Of a stretch of DNA of 64,000 bases, positions 36,761-48,050 are shown piece after piece. Each line of letters starts with the position of its first letter. The first letter of the stretch is position 1. This DNA comes from Larimichthys crocea (lineage: Eukaryota > Chordata > Actinopteri > Sciaenidae), in NCBI RefSeq assembly GCF_000972845.2, contig NC_040032.1, positions 13,896,002 to 13,960,001 of the forward strand, written 5' to 3'. Below the pieces are notes generated by a model. That model searched no databases, was not told the origin of the DNA, and worked only from the letters and a program-made list of their open reading frames with translations. Position numbers and translations under genes: made by a program.

Positions 36761-37989
36761 TAGGCTACCTGAGCTCATGACCTCGTCCTGAAGAAGTGTG
36801 TCAAAATCTGGCCTTCATGACTTCTCATTCTTACATTGTTGATAATACTCAATTAATTTCAGATTACCACACACTAAACTTCGTCATGTAATGTTACAGC
36901 TTTGTAAAACTGGACACCATGCAAAGAGAGAGGGCGATAATAGGAGCCCAGCAGCTCATTTCTACCCATGGGCCAAGAGGTAATACCGTTTAAGTAGCCC
37001 AACCCTGAGTGAAATAAAGGCTGTGCAGAATGGCACAAGATGTTCTCACCTCCTGCAACATACTGTAATGTGCTGTTTGCAGAAGATAAAATCTTCCTAT
37101 CGGGAAATAATTAACATTTCACGTGAAACTTCTTTAAAGCAGTGAACCAGGAGAGGCCTTATGTGCAGTTCCTGTATCTTTTAGTAGTGACAAGCTCTAG
37201 AAACAAACAAATGTTCAATGTTCAACATCTGTAACAGGTAATATTTCAGTCAGAATACATGTTTTACCTGTCATTTTCATAATAATACCCAAGGAAATAT
37301 ATCTATCTAATATTATGTTCTCAGGTGTGATTGGCTGAGTCACCGTCAAAGCCTTTGCAGATAAAGAAAAGACACACCCGTGACCATAAAACTGTTCATA
37401 TCTTATGCTTGACGTGACTGCAGTATTATTGCTCGGCAGTCGAGAAGCAGAACAACAAGCCTATTATAGTTTAAAAGCTAAAGATTCATAATTTATCATC
37501 ACAGTTACAATATTTATTTCTTAAATAAGGAGTATGGATGCTGTATTTTTAATATTAATGTGAAATAACAGAATATGGTTTTGGTCTCATACTGTTATGA
37601 TTTGTTTCTAATCATGGATACGTCACCTGTTAATATTTCTGTTGATTTCTGTGATTGTAGGCAGACTAATAACACTGATATGCTGAGTCATTTTATCATG
37701 AGTCATCAAATACGCCCTCTTATCCGGGCCATTATGTTTCCCCCCCTGTCTATGTAGACACTCGATGTTATTGAAATTGATCAATCAGCTCCAACTTGAG
37801 GCTGGCAGACGGTCGAAAGCCATTTTATCTTTTTTATATTCGTTTAGGCTGACTACATTCACACTAGCTGTGCAGTTTGGCCGCTCTGGACTACTGTAGA
37901 AACATCACGGTTCACCGGGCATACAGATTGGAAGATGACTCGTGACGTCTGATGATATATAAGGATCCTTCTAAGGTAGCAGATACACT

Positions 37990-38390
37990 TTTATCTATAC
38001 AAAGGTTATATGTTATAGTGTTGTGTTTCCTGTTTTATTTTGTAATTCTCGTCTCTTCGCCGTGTCTTTTGTTACTTGACTTCCTACCTTTGTGTTTCCC
38101 ACCACTTTGATTATTGGCTCCTCCCTGAGCAGTTTCACCTGTCCCTCCTAGTCGTCTGTCTTGTGTATTTATTGTGTTCCTTTGTGTCTTTTGTTAGGTA
38201 GTGCTGTGTTCTGTTCCTCCGTCCTGATGTTCTCTTACTCCTGTTTTTTTTTATTCCTGTTCTGGACTTCTGTAGTTTGGATTTGGATTTAGGATTCATG
38301 GCCTTTGTTTTTACCCGGACTTCTGAACTCTGCTAAATTATACTCAAGTATAATTTGACTAACAAGAATAAAGTTTTTCAGAGTGTATGA
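37990..38390 (+). repeat. Probable LTR-like or other T-rich fish repeat
   Basis: A T-rich stretch with 'tgttttattttgtaattctcgtctc', 'cctgtccctcctagtcgtctgtcttgtgtattta' and a terminal 'aataaagttttt' resembles the wording of a dispersed fish repeat, with a polyadenylation-like hexamer at its end. The boundaries and class are uncertain. Confidence 0.35.
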
Positions 38391-38479
38391 AACCCCTAAC
38401 TGCAAATAAGTTTTAGAAATCTATCTATCTATCTGTGAATTTCTATATGATGTTTAATATTTACCAGTTTTTGGCCTTT

Positions 38480-38778
38480 TTAAAGGTCGAGTGTGTAAGA
38501 TTTACATGGGCTCTATTTACAGACTATGACAGAAATTGAATATAATATGGATAATTGTGTTTTCATTTGCATATAATCACATGAAAATAAGAATATATCT
38601 GATATCTGATGCCACAGATCCTTTTACATGGAGCTCAACCATGTTTCTACAATAACCCTGAATGGACAAACTAAACACTGGCTCTCAATTGTGCCTACTG
38701 TGTTTTTCACACGTTTCTTGCTGTAATCGCCAACTACACCGCTAGATGCCGTTAAATCCTAAACACTGGTCCTTTTAA
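38480..38778. mobile_element. TTAA-bounded MITE, copy 1
   Basis: It starts TTAAAGGTCGAGTGTGTAAG and ends CCTAAACACTGGTCCTTTTAA. The ends are imperfect inverted repeats with TTAA at each boundary, as produced by piggyBac- or Kolobok-type insertion. Interior words 'ctgaatggacaaactaaacactgg' and 'accgctagatgcc' are shared with the copy at 42312. Confidence 0.75.
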
Positions 38779-39844
38779 GAGCTCTAAGATAAAACAGAGA
38801 ATTTAAAACCAGAGTGAAATGTAACTTTGGAAAGAAAAGAAAATTTAATGCATCATCAATATTAGGCACCGTTGCGTATTTCTATACAGAAGCTGTATTT
38901 AGTCAGGTAAGGCCGTTAGTTTATTGTGGCTAATGTCAGCAAGTTTAGACAGACACTGCTGTGTAACTGACATTTCTGAGTCAAGCTGAGTTTGCTGGTT
39001 TTATTCTTCTATTGCTTCACTGTTATCCTGTAATTATCACGTCTAGCCACAGGGGTCACTGTTAGCTGCATAAAATCAGTGTGCTGTTGTCCAAACTGGG
39101 TGCAGTCACTTAGTTTAATTGTATTATATGATTTATCAGCTACACAGATCAAATAAATTGTGTCATTTTACTACATTAAATGGACTGACTAAGCTAAAAT
39201 CATGTATCAGCTCGACTTGTAGCTTGTTTCTATGATCTACAAATAGTAAATGACCAATGGAAGGAAATTTAAACTTTAAATCTCATCCTCCCTCGTGCAA
39301 ATGAAGACATCTTGTTTTGCATTCGTCATATTTGCACGTGTCATTAAAGAAAAAATAAAGTCACTGCACATGTTTAGGACAAATGCAGATACGGATTTAA
39401 ATGTTTTGTTTTCAAAAATATGTACAGAAAAATAAGAACATTTATTTTGTCACATGTAAATGATTATTAGTTACATTTATTTATATGATGGTTTACAGAA
39501 CACAAATAACAGTCTTTATTTGTAGATGGAGAGATTGCATTGTATATACACAACACATTTATGGAAGTTTCTTGTATTCTTGTGGTTTATGCTTTATAAT
39601 GTTTTTCCCAGTTACTGCATATTTCAGTTTTTTTTATCATACATATTTGCAAATTATGGCGCTCAAGTCCTTAAAAAATGTCTCCCTTTATCCACATAAT
39701 TAATAATTGACGGATTTCCCCCAGTATACCTCATTTAATCATCAAAGAATCACATGTACAGTACTTATTTTTTTAACATTTTGGGACAAAGATGAGAGAG
39801 ACAGACAGTTAAAATCTTTGTTTATCAAATAAAAAACAGTGTAC

Positions 39845-40065
39845 ATTGTATTTTATATCATATATTTATTCATAAAGTGCTTAATAGGCATAGATAGTTT
39901 ATAGTATGTAATCATATATTGTCATATTAGTTATTTTGTATGTTGTTGGTGTCGGGGGTTTTCTTCAGCAATGTGACAGCTGTTATTTACATAATGTATA
40001 CAAGTCCCAGGTTGGTACGCCCACTTCCTACCCACGGTGGAGATGGGAGTGTGGTTCTGCTGAAA
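39845..40065 (-). other. ssc4d: ssc4d 3' untranslated region (inferred)
   Basis: Minus-strand AATAAA at 39865-39870 lies about 200 nt beyond the ssc4d stop codon and is the first plausible polyadenylation signal. Further hexamers lie downstream near 39.5 kb. Confidence 0.4.
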
Positions 40066-43000
40066 TCACGACAGCGAGCAGGTGACGCCAGCATCTTCAG
40101 TGTGGTCACAGTTGTGCACATCCCAGGATATATGGGAGCACTCCTGCAGGGAGGTCTCGGCACCGCTGCACTTGAGATTGTCCAGCACGATTGTTCCCCT
40201 GCCGGGCCCGAAGAAAGCTTCCCCTTGAGCTGCAGTGGCATCTCCGCACCCCACTTGGCGACACACAACCTGAGCATCGGGCAGATCCCATGCGTCATCA
40301 CACACTGTGCCCCAATGAGAATTAAAGTACATCTCCACGCGGCCCTCGCAATGGTGCTGGCCACCCACAAGCCTCAGCGCTCCTACAGAAACAAGGAAGA
40401 GTTGACATAAATTCAGAGTCTAAAGAAAACGGGTTGATTTTGTGCTGGGTGAAAATATATTTAACATACCTTCAGGGGGTAGTGTGATGGTCTGTGTTGT
40501 TGTTTCCGTTACTACAAAGTCACGTGATGTTTCATGGACGTCTGGGTTAAAAGCTGAGGGAAGAAAAAACAGAGTGATGCATCTGGGTCCTGAGCATATT
40601 CAGGACATATCAGGTGACAAAAGCAATAGCAAGGCTCTCTTCTAATTACCCTAGTGATCAATATAGGAAGCTTCTTGCCTGGCTACTATAGGGCTACAGA
40701 GACACACTTACATGTAGCTGTCTGTAAAATCTGTCATTGTTATACATAGATTACGTCTCCTTTTGCCAATTAACCTCAGAAAACGATGTATGCTTATATT
40801 TTCCAATCAACCTAAAACAGGGATGTGCTATCTAAGTGAAAGGGAGTGCTTTTGATTCAGCCTCCAAGAAATAAAATTTGGCCTGGAGGCATGCAGTAAC
40901 GCTGATGTGCCTTGAGTCATCCACTGTATTTTTGTACTGTTTAAATATAATGGAGCCTGCTTTGACGTCAGGTCAGGTCTTACGTTGACAGATAACTCCA
41001 GCATCCTCATGGTGACCACAGTTGTGCAGACCCCAGCCTAGGTGGAAGCACTGGGACAGCTCCGCTTCATTGCCTTTACATTGTACATTGTCCAGCAGGA
41101 TTGGACCCGGACCATAGCCAAAGAAGGCCTGACTCTTGGCCGCTATAGCTGGGCCACAGCCGACCAGCCTACACACCACGTTGGCGTTGAGCATTCCCCA
41201 GTCATCGTCACACACTGTACCCCAGATCCATCCATAGCGGACCTCGACACGACCCTGGCAGGTAGTGTTTCCATTCACCAGACGGACAGTGGGTAGGCCT
41301 GCACAGGAATAAATACAGATACATAAAGTAATCAATGTTGTGAATGTTCTCTGGTCATTCCAACTTTTAAAAGTCAGTCTCATACTGTTACCTTTTGTCA
41401 CAGCAGTTGTGGTGAGAGGTGTTGTACTTGGTAACGTGGTGTCTGTAGCTTTATATGTTGCTGGAGGGAAGATGACAAAATGACACGATGGCTCGACAGA
41501 TCAGAGAATACCTGTTTCTGATGATCATGGTGAAGGGAAGTGTGTTGCACACTTTGACCACCATGTTTCGTGGCACTGTGGTCTAACACATTTAAACACA
41601 ATGGGGGAGAACTGGCTCTCCCTGTTGGTCAGCTGGCAAAAGTGCACATTTATTTCTTTTTTCTACTGTGGAAAAAAAACACAGCAGAACAACCTGGACA
41701 TGTTGATACAAAGGACTGTATGTTTGTGTACCTTCAGTGACATATGTTCCAATGATCACTCTCCCGTTGTCTGTTATCGGAGGAATTACAGAAGTGGATC
41801 CTGAAGAGGGTAGAGATGGAAATGAAATCATTTTATTTGTAAAGTACAGCTTCTACTATCACTGTTTCTACTAATACTGCTACTGTTTGTTACTTACAGA
41901 TACTGATGCAACACTACTGCCGTTATAAACTCTCCTCACCCGTAAATGACCTTATAATATCAGCTCATCCTAACTTTACCAACTGACTTATACACTAAAC
42001 ATGGTCAAGCTAAATATGTCCACCACCTATACTACTGCTATTACCACAACTATTAATACTAGTAACATTACTGTCATCAGTAGTAATTGATATATACAGA
42101 CAGTAAGTTCACGTTGTTCGCTACAATAAATGGGGGACGAGACGGTTGATGAATCACTTTATTTCAGACTAAAATATGTCAACAACTGACTACTGGTTTA
42201 CAAATCCCCCTCAGGAGGAATTTTAATAACTTTGGTCAGGTGAAAAATTAGCTTTGTCAAATATTTTATGAACAAGTACTTTTATACTATATTTTCATCC
42301 TAATCTTGTGTTTAAAGGTCCTGTGTGTAAGATTTAGGAATATGTCTTTGCAGGAATGGAATACAGTATTCATTAGTATGTTTTCTTTCTCTCTCTAATA
42401 TTAGAATCATTGTGTTTTTGTTGTCTTAAAACAAACCCTTTATATTGAACATATTGAACCTCCATTTTTCTACAGTAGCTCAGAACGGACAAACCTAACT
42501 CTAAAGAACCCTAAAGAATTTGGCAGCCAGTGTTTTTCCTGCAGGAGAAGGTAAGGCATGGGGAAGTATTCATTTGGTTGCAATCTGCAACTTCACCACT
42601 AGGTGCCACTAAATCCCACAAACTGGACCTTTAATGCTTATTAGCAAATGTTTGTGCTAAGGGGCTAAACTATTATTGTGAACATCTTGTCTCAATGCAT
42701 GCGCCATGACTGAGAGAAGCGTACCTGTGCAGGTGACCCCAGCATCCTCATGGTGGCCACAGTTGTGTTTGCCCCAGCCCAGGCTTTTGCACCTCATTAG
42801 CTCCGGTTCATTGCCGTAGCAGTTGACGTTATCCAGGAGAACCAGGCCGGTTCCGTAGCCAAAGTAGGCATTGGTGTGTGCAAAGACGGCAATACCGCAG
42901 CCTATCTGTTGGCACACCACCCGGGCATTGGTGAGGACCCAGTCATCATCACACACTGTACCCCACCTTCCCTGGTAGTAGATCTCTACCCGGCCCTGGC

Positions 43001-46000
43001 AGGGGTTCTGTCCATTCACCAGACGGATGGTGCCATCTCCTAAACCAAGAGGGAGAGGGAAGGGTTTTGATTTCTTTCTCTACAACATATTTTTAGTCTC
43101 TGTAGGCTTTTATTATAATCTATATCAGAGGAAACTCTAACACCTAGGATTTGTGCGTGAGAGACAGAGAACATCACTTAGAGACATTGATACTGGGAAA
43201 GGAGAAGGGTGTGGACAAATAGCAGTATATTGTGGCTCCAAAAAAAACTCAACTGAAGAAGGAAAGTGAGGGTGAACATCTGATCTGACAGATGCTGTCA
43301 TCTTATGCCTTGGCCCAGACAAAAACACACCTTAAATAGAGACAATAGACATTCTCATGTGTCCATCACTTAAAAAATGCTCTTCACCTGAAAGGAAAGC
43401 CGTGAATCTGGATAGTTTCGCAGTATTCCCAGTGGATTTTATGAAGGCCGGCAGAGAATTAGCTGCCGACGTCACTTGTCACTAAATTTGATTCTGCTCT
43501 AGTCTTGTATGATCATCTCATGGGAATTTAGGGAAATAAATAACAGGGCAACCACAACAAAGACAAACCCAGCAAACAATAAGGGCCTAGAATTCAAGAG
43601 GCCTTTGGTTTATTGTAGAGTTTCCCCCAAAGATGTTCAATAGAAACTCTCCACTGAACTGAAAGGCCTTTCATGTTGTGTCCAATTTTTTAAAAGATTT
43701 AAAAGACTGAAATAATAAACTATATCCCTTCAATCCCTACAAAATTTATTTATTTATTTTTTTTTAAACGAACCTGTGTGTCCATTTCATGAAGATTCAA
43801 ATTTTGGACCCACACAATGATAAAATAAGCCATTATTTGTTCAATGAAACCTGCCCTGTTATCTCATAGTAACATCTTGCATTCCAATGTTTGGGTGTGT
43901 GTGTTTTTGATTTTGATCCTCCAGCATAAAAAAAACCCCCAAAAACATCTAATCAAACACAGAGAAAAGCTAGTATTGAAGTTTAATACCTCTGAATATA
44001 CAACATAATTTCCTCTATCTTTAATCTTATATCTTTATTATCATTTCTAGAATTTTCGTTGGAATGAGATGTGCATGAATGAAGAGACTATGCAGCATCT
44101 GTCCTTAAACCTTTACGCCAATCAGCTTGGCAGCACGATTCGGTTATGAAAGGTAGAAAGTGAGTGTTTGATGTCGTATCAAATGCTCAAATCCTGCAAC
44201 AATAGGTCTATGCAGCTTGGCCGTTTAGAGGCAGTGGAAACAAGCTGACGTATTATAACACTTGAAACTGATATAGGTAACGTTAGCGATTAGTTGCCTG
44301 TTTACACACCATTCAGAAATGGAGCAACTTTAGTATTCATTTTGATACATGTTTCTGGACACATAGATTTAGTTTTTTTTAGTTATGTTTTGGTCTCCAC
44401 CAGCTCGTGAGGTAAATATCTAGTTCTTTAACCACTAAGTGCTTGATGTTTACCTGCTAGTCTATTGGTGCTTAGCATGTAGTTCACAGTGGCTTTTTTA
44501 TTGTAAACAGCAGCTATCTGCTGCCACAAAAAGTAATGATAGATATGATCGTTAGAAGAAACATAAAAGTTGCTGGTAGTAAACAATGAGCTAAAAGACA
44601 CTATAAAGTTCCATGACCACTTTCAAATATAAGCAGTCATGTTGTCCATTGTTTTATAAAGGTAAAAGGTTCCAGTGGTCAAAGTCAAACATGACAGGTT
44701 TAATATACTCATTTCCATGTTGTACTGTTGTTTCACTGCCTGCAGCTACACCCATTAGGTTCACATTCTTTTTTCACATAGTCTCTAGTCTCTCTGAAAA
44801 GACAGATTCATCCCTCTGACGTTTCAAGTTGGCAGATCACCAGTTTCATTTAGATAAAAGCCAGGAGGACTTACGTAAACCAGAGTTCTCCTTGGACGGT
44901 GTGGTGTGATTCTCGGTACTTCTTGGCTCCACCGCTGGCAGAAAAACAACAAGGAAGCAGAAATATTTAGTCATTTTGTCCTCTTTTCTTTCCAGGCTTG
45001 TACATGAAGAGCTTACAGTTGTATAAAGACTTTACCTCTGCAGGTAACACCAACATCCTCATAGTGGTAACAGTTGTGGATGCCCCAGCCCAGACTATGG
45101 CACTGGCTGAGATCTGTTTCACTTCCTCTGCAGTCCACATTATCCAGCAGGATGGGGCCGGTGCCTTGTCCGAACTGAGAGCTGGTGCCTACCGCCACGG
45201 CTACTCCACAGCCCAGCTGCCGACAGACCATGTTGGCATCCACCATGTCCCAGTCGTCATCACACACCGTGCCCCATGTTTCATTGTGGCGACGCACCTC
45301 CACCCTACCTTCACACCTGTTACGGCCATTCACCAGTCGCACTTTGGAGAGATGAACAGACAATCGGTCAGATTCATTTTGCCATCATCAGGGTGCCACA
45401 TCACTGAAAAAATCATAAAAGCCCACCGTCTGAGGGACATTTGAACATGTTTCTATGTGAAAAAAAGAGAGATAATAAGAAAGACTAGCATACCTCTAAT
45501 TTAATGACAGTTAATAGGAAGAAAGAAAAACCTTCTCGGCACAAAAAGCCACATGACTCCTTGGAAGTGAGGTGGATGTGAAGTGGGGATTAGGGAAATG
45601 AGAGCTGGGAAAGTGACCTTGTTTAAAAAGCCCCAGGCACTGCCTTCTGTACTTCTGTTTCACTGTCACATAGCCAGCTACTGATACGTTTTTTTATAGT
45701 GTGGTCTGTTTTTCTGAAGGTGTCGTCACAGATGTGCAGGTGGAGGTAGCTGTTACGGCTCATGCTTACCTTCGTACGCCGTTGGCTCGGTGATTTGTGA
45801 GACAGAGTCTGAAAGGGGAGGGAGGAGGAGGGGATACGGAAGAGAAAGAGAGAGAGTGAGAGGGAGTATGGTCAAATTATTTGTTGAAAGGAGGCTCTTG
45901 GCCTTCCATAGTTACTGTACTCTATATCTACTATATCTATTTTCCTGTAACACTAGACACAGACTGAAACCACAACAGGAGGCCTGTTCAGACCATGTAC

Positions 46001-48017
46001 TGCACCAGCTACAACAGAAATATAATTAGGCTTTTAATTTTGGATGCTAGCAGCATGGAAAGGGAGAGAAAGTCAACAACTGTTAGATGAACTGCTGTTA
46101 AATTTCATACAGGCATTCACGGTCCTCAGAGGATGAACCCTGACTTTGCACTTAGCGCTACTACAAGGAATGGAATTACTTTTCCATCAAATTTTGGGGC
46201 AAATATTTGGATGAATTGGTCTGAATTTAGTTTCACAAACATTCATGTTCTCCACAAGATGAATCATAACTTTGGCGCTCCTCTAACCTTTACTCTAGCG
46301 GCACCATCAGGTCAAAATTTAAAATTTTCCAATGTTTTATGACCAAATAGCTTCAAAACATTCCCATTAGCCCCGTGTGTTGTGTTGTGTAAAACTGCTA
46401 ATAATCAGCATGTTTGCATTGTCATTATTTGCATGTTAGCTCAAAGCACTGCTGTGCCTAAGTACAGCCACACAGAGCTAGTAGCTTGACTGTAGACTCT
46501 TATTTTGAAAGTGAGGGACAATTACAATAAACTCAGTATCTATATTCAATATGTAATCAAATTGATCTTCAGATCATGAGTCCATGCTGATCCAAGCCGT
46601 CATCTGTGTTTGTGATGTGAAGTGTTTTGACACAATACAAGAGTCACTTAGGAATATTGTTCTGGAGCCATCTAAAGGATAGTGTAACGCCTCAAGACTA
46701 AAATCTCAGGTTTCAACAACTTACAAAGACACCTGAGAGATTTTTTGAACCCTAACCCCCAATGTAGGTCAATTCACAGGCTTCTCCCATTTGTTTGTGG
46801 CATTGAAACATTTACAGTACATGTATAAAACTACCTATTTCGCCTTCAGGGGTAAGTAATATATCTGTTAATGGCGTCACTTATAGGTGATGTCCTGGTT
46901 TATGTAGTGGGAACGCACAGTCCTTATTCATATAAAGTTACGGAGAAGGAAAAATGTGGTTAAGTATTACTTACCAGATATACTTATAGCACGTCTGTTT
47001 ATTTTTAGGTCACCTGAAATTTGAAATTAGAAAAAAAACGTTAGTTAGAGACAAATACAATAAACTGGTGTCAGCACATTCAAATAAATTGCTCTCTCTA
47101 TGTTTGTTGATCCATGATATCCAGCGAGTGGAATTGATCCTGGCTCTCTTTAGACTAACTGCAGGGCTTTTAGCCAGCTACTCCTGGTAAACAGAGGATA
47201 ACAGTAACTGTGGACACAAAAGCACTCATCTACAGGGAGTTCATTTGCAGGTACACCCGGTTCTTGAGCAGTATTAAGTCGTCAAGCATGTACAGACCCA
47301 CGACGAATAATTTCACGTGTCAGGTTCTTTTTATAGCCATGTATCTTTACCTTTAAAACATGAAACGTAGCAACTACGACAAAATAAAAATATGAATATT
47401 AAAGGTTACTGATTTAAAAGTTTAAAAAGGACTCAGGAGTTTGTTTTCACTGTAGTAGATCACAGCTTTAGATAAAGTCTGGGTATGTGTCTCAGTCTTG
47501 CATGCAAACAACCTCTGGTCCTGAGCCAGCATATGAAAAATGACCCCTCGATGGAATTATATACTTTAATTTGCTTGCTATTGAGAACTTGAAATAAGTG
47601 CCATATATATTTCCATTTATATTTTCATATTCTTCCTTTAAACAAAGAGAATGCACAACACAAATCACTGAAGAACAGTCTTTTAGTTATTTTTTAACAA
47701 ATACTCCAACATCTCTTTATGAAATATTTTCCAAAAATTGACTCAAATACAGAAAATTATGCTTTTTTTCCTCAGTAAATGTAGAATTTTGTATAACATA
47801 AGACAAACTTCTATAGTCAGGCACCTTGGAGGGAGTGTCCATGACCTGTTGTAGCGTTGTTGGACAAACCCCGACCCATACACTCACCGAGTCGCAGCAG
47901 CACACTGACTGCCACCAAGAGGAGGGATCCCAGCAGGGACAGCAGGACCCAGACGGCCGGGTTCCAGCACCGATACTCCACCATACGCTGGCCTCGCATG
48001 GCTGCCTGACTGACCAT
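40066..48017 (-). CDS. ssc4d: Scavenger receptor cysteine-rich protein with four SRCR domains
   Basis: SSC4D-type proteins carry four group-B SRCR domains used for extracellular ligand binding. Coding exons on the minus strand are 47888-48017, 46975-47013, 45770-45808, 45036-45341, 44875-44934, 42725-43039, 41732-41800, 41392-41460, 40984-41298, 40470-40553 and 40066-40382. All have GT-AG borders and the same phase (one base carried over), giving 580 residues. Residues 1-43 contain Arg-rich [11 protein letters not shown] followed by a hydrophobic span, [20 protein letters not shown], so a type II membrane protein is predicted. The SRCR domains lie in exons 4, 6, 9 and 11; the first shows all eight group-B cysteines. 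The linkers are Thr/Ser-rich and likely O-glycosylated, with N-glycosylation sequons such as NET, NHT and NTT. The order next to ywhag and the domain number match human SSC4D (about 575 residues). An upstream 5' exon is unresolved. Confidence 0.93.
42312..42634. mobile_element. TTAA-bounded MITE, copy 2, in an ssc4d intron
   Basis: It starts TTAAAGGTCCTGTGTGTAAG and ends ACTGGACCTTTAA, with TTAA at both boundaries and inverted terminal repeats. Interior 'ctacagtagctcagaacggacaaacc' and 'cttcaccactaggtgccactaaatcc' are typical of this fish family. It lies 90 bp downstream of the donor of the second SRCR exon. Confidence 0.8.
46105..46500 (+). repeat. Dispersed fish repeat, copy 3 (forward orientation)
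   Basis: It contains 'attcacggtcctcagaggatgaaccctgactttg', 'gcaccatcaggtcaaaattt', 'tttatgaccaaata', 'cattcccattagcc', 'aatcagcatgtttgcattgtcatt' and 'gctcaaagcactgctgtgcctaagtacagc' in the family order. It lies in an ssc4d intron. Confidence 0.7.
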
Positions 48018-48025
48018 CCGCCTGC

Positions 48026-48050
48026 AACACACACACACACACACACACAC
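48026..48050. repeat. (CA)n tract at the ssc4d splice acceptor
   Basis: The + strand reads CA dinucleotides. On the ssc4d sense strand this is (TG)n ending in TTGCAG, directly before the GCGG that precedes the start codon, so it takes the place of a polypyrimidine tract. Confidence 0.9.
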
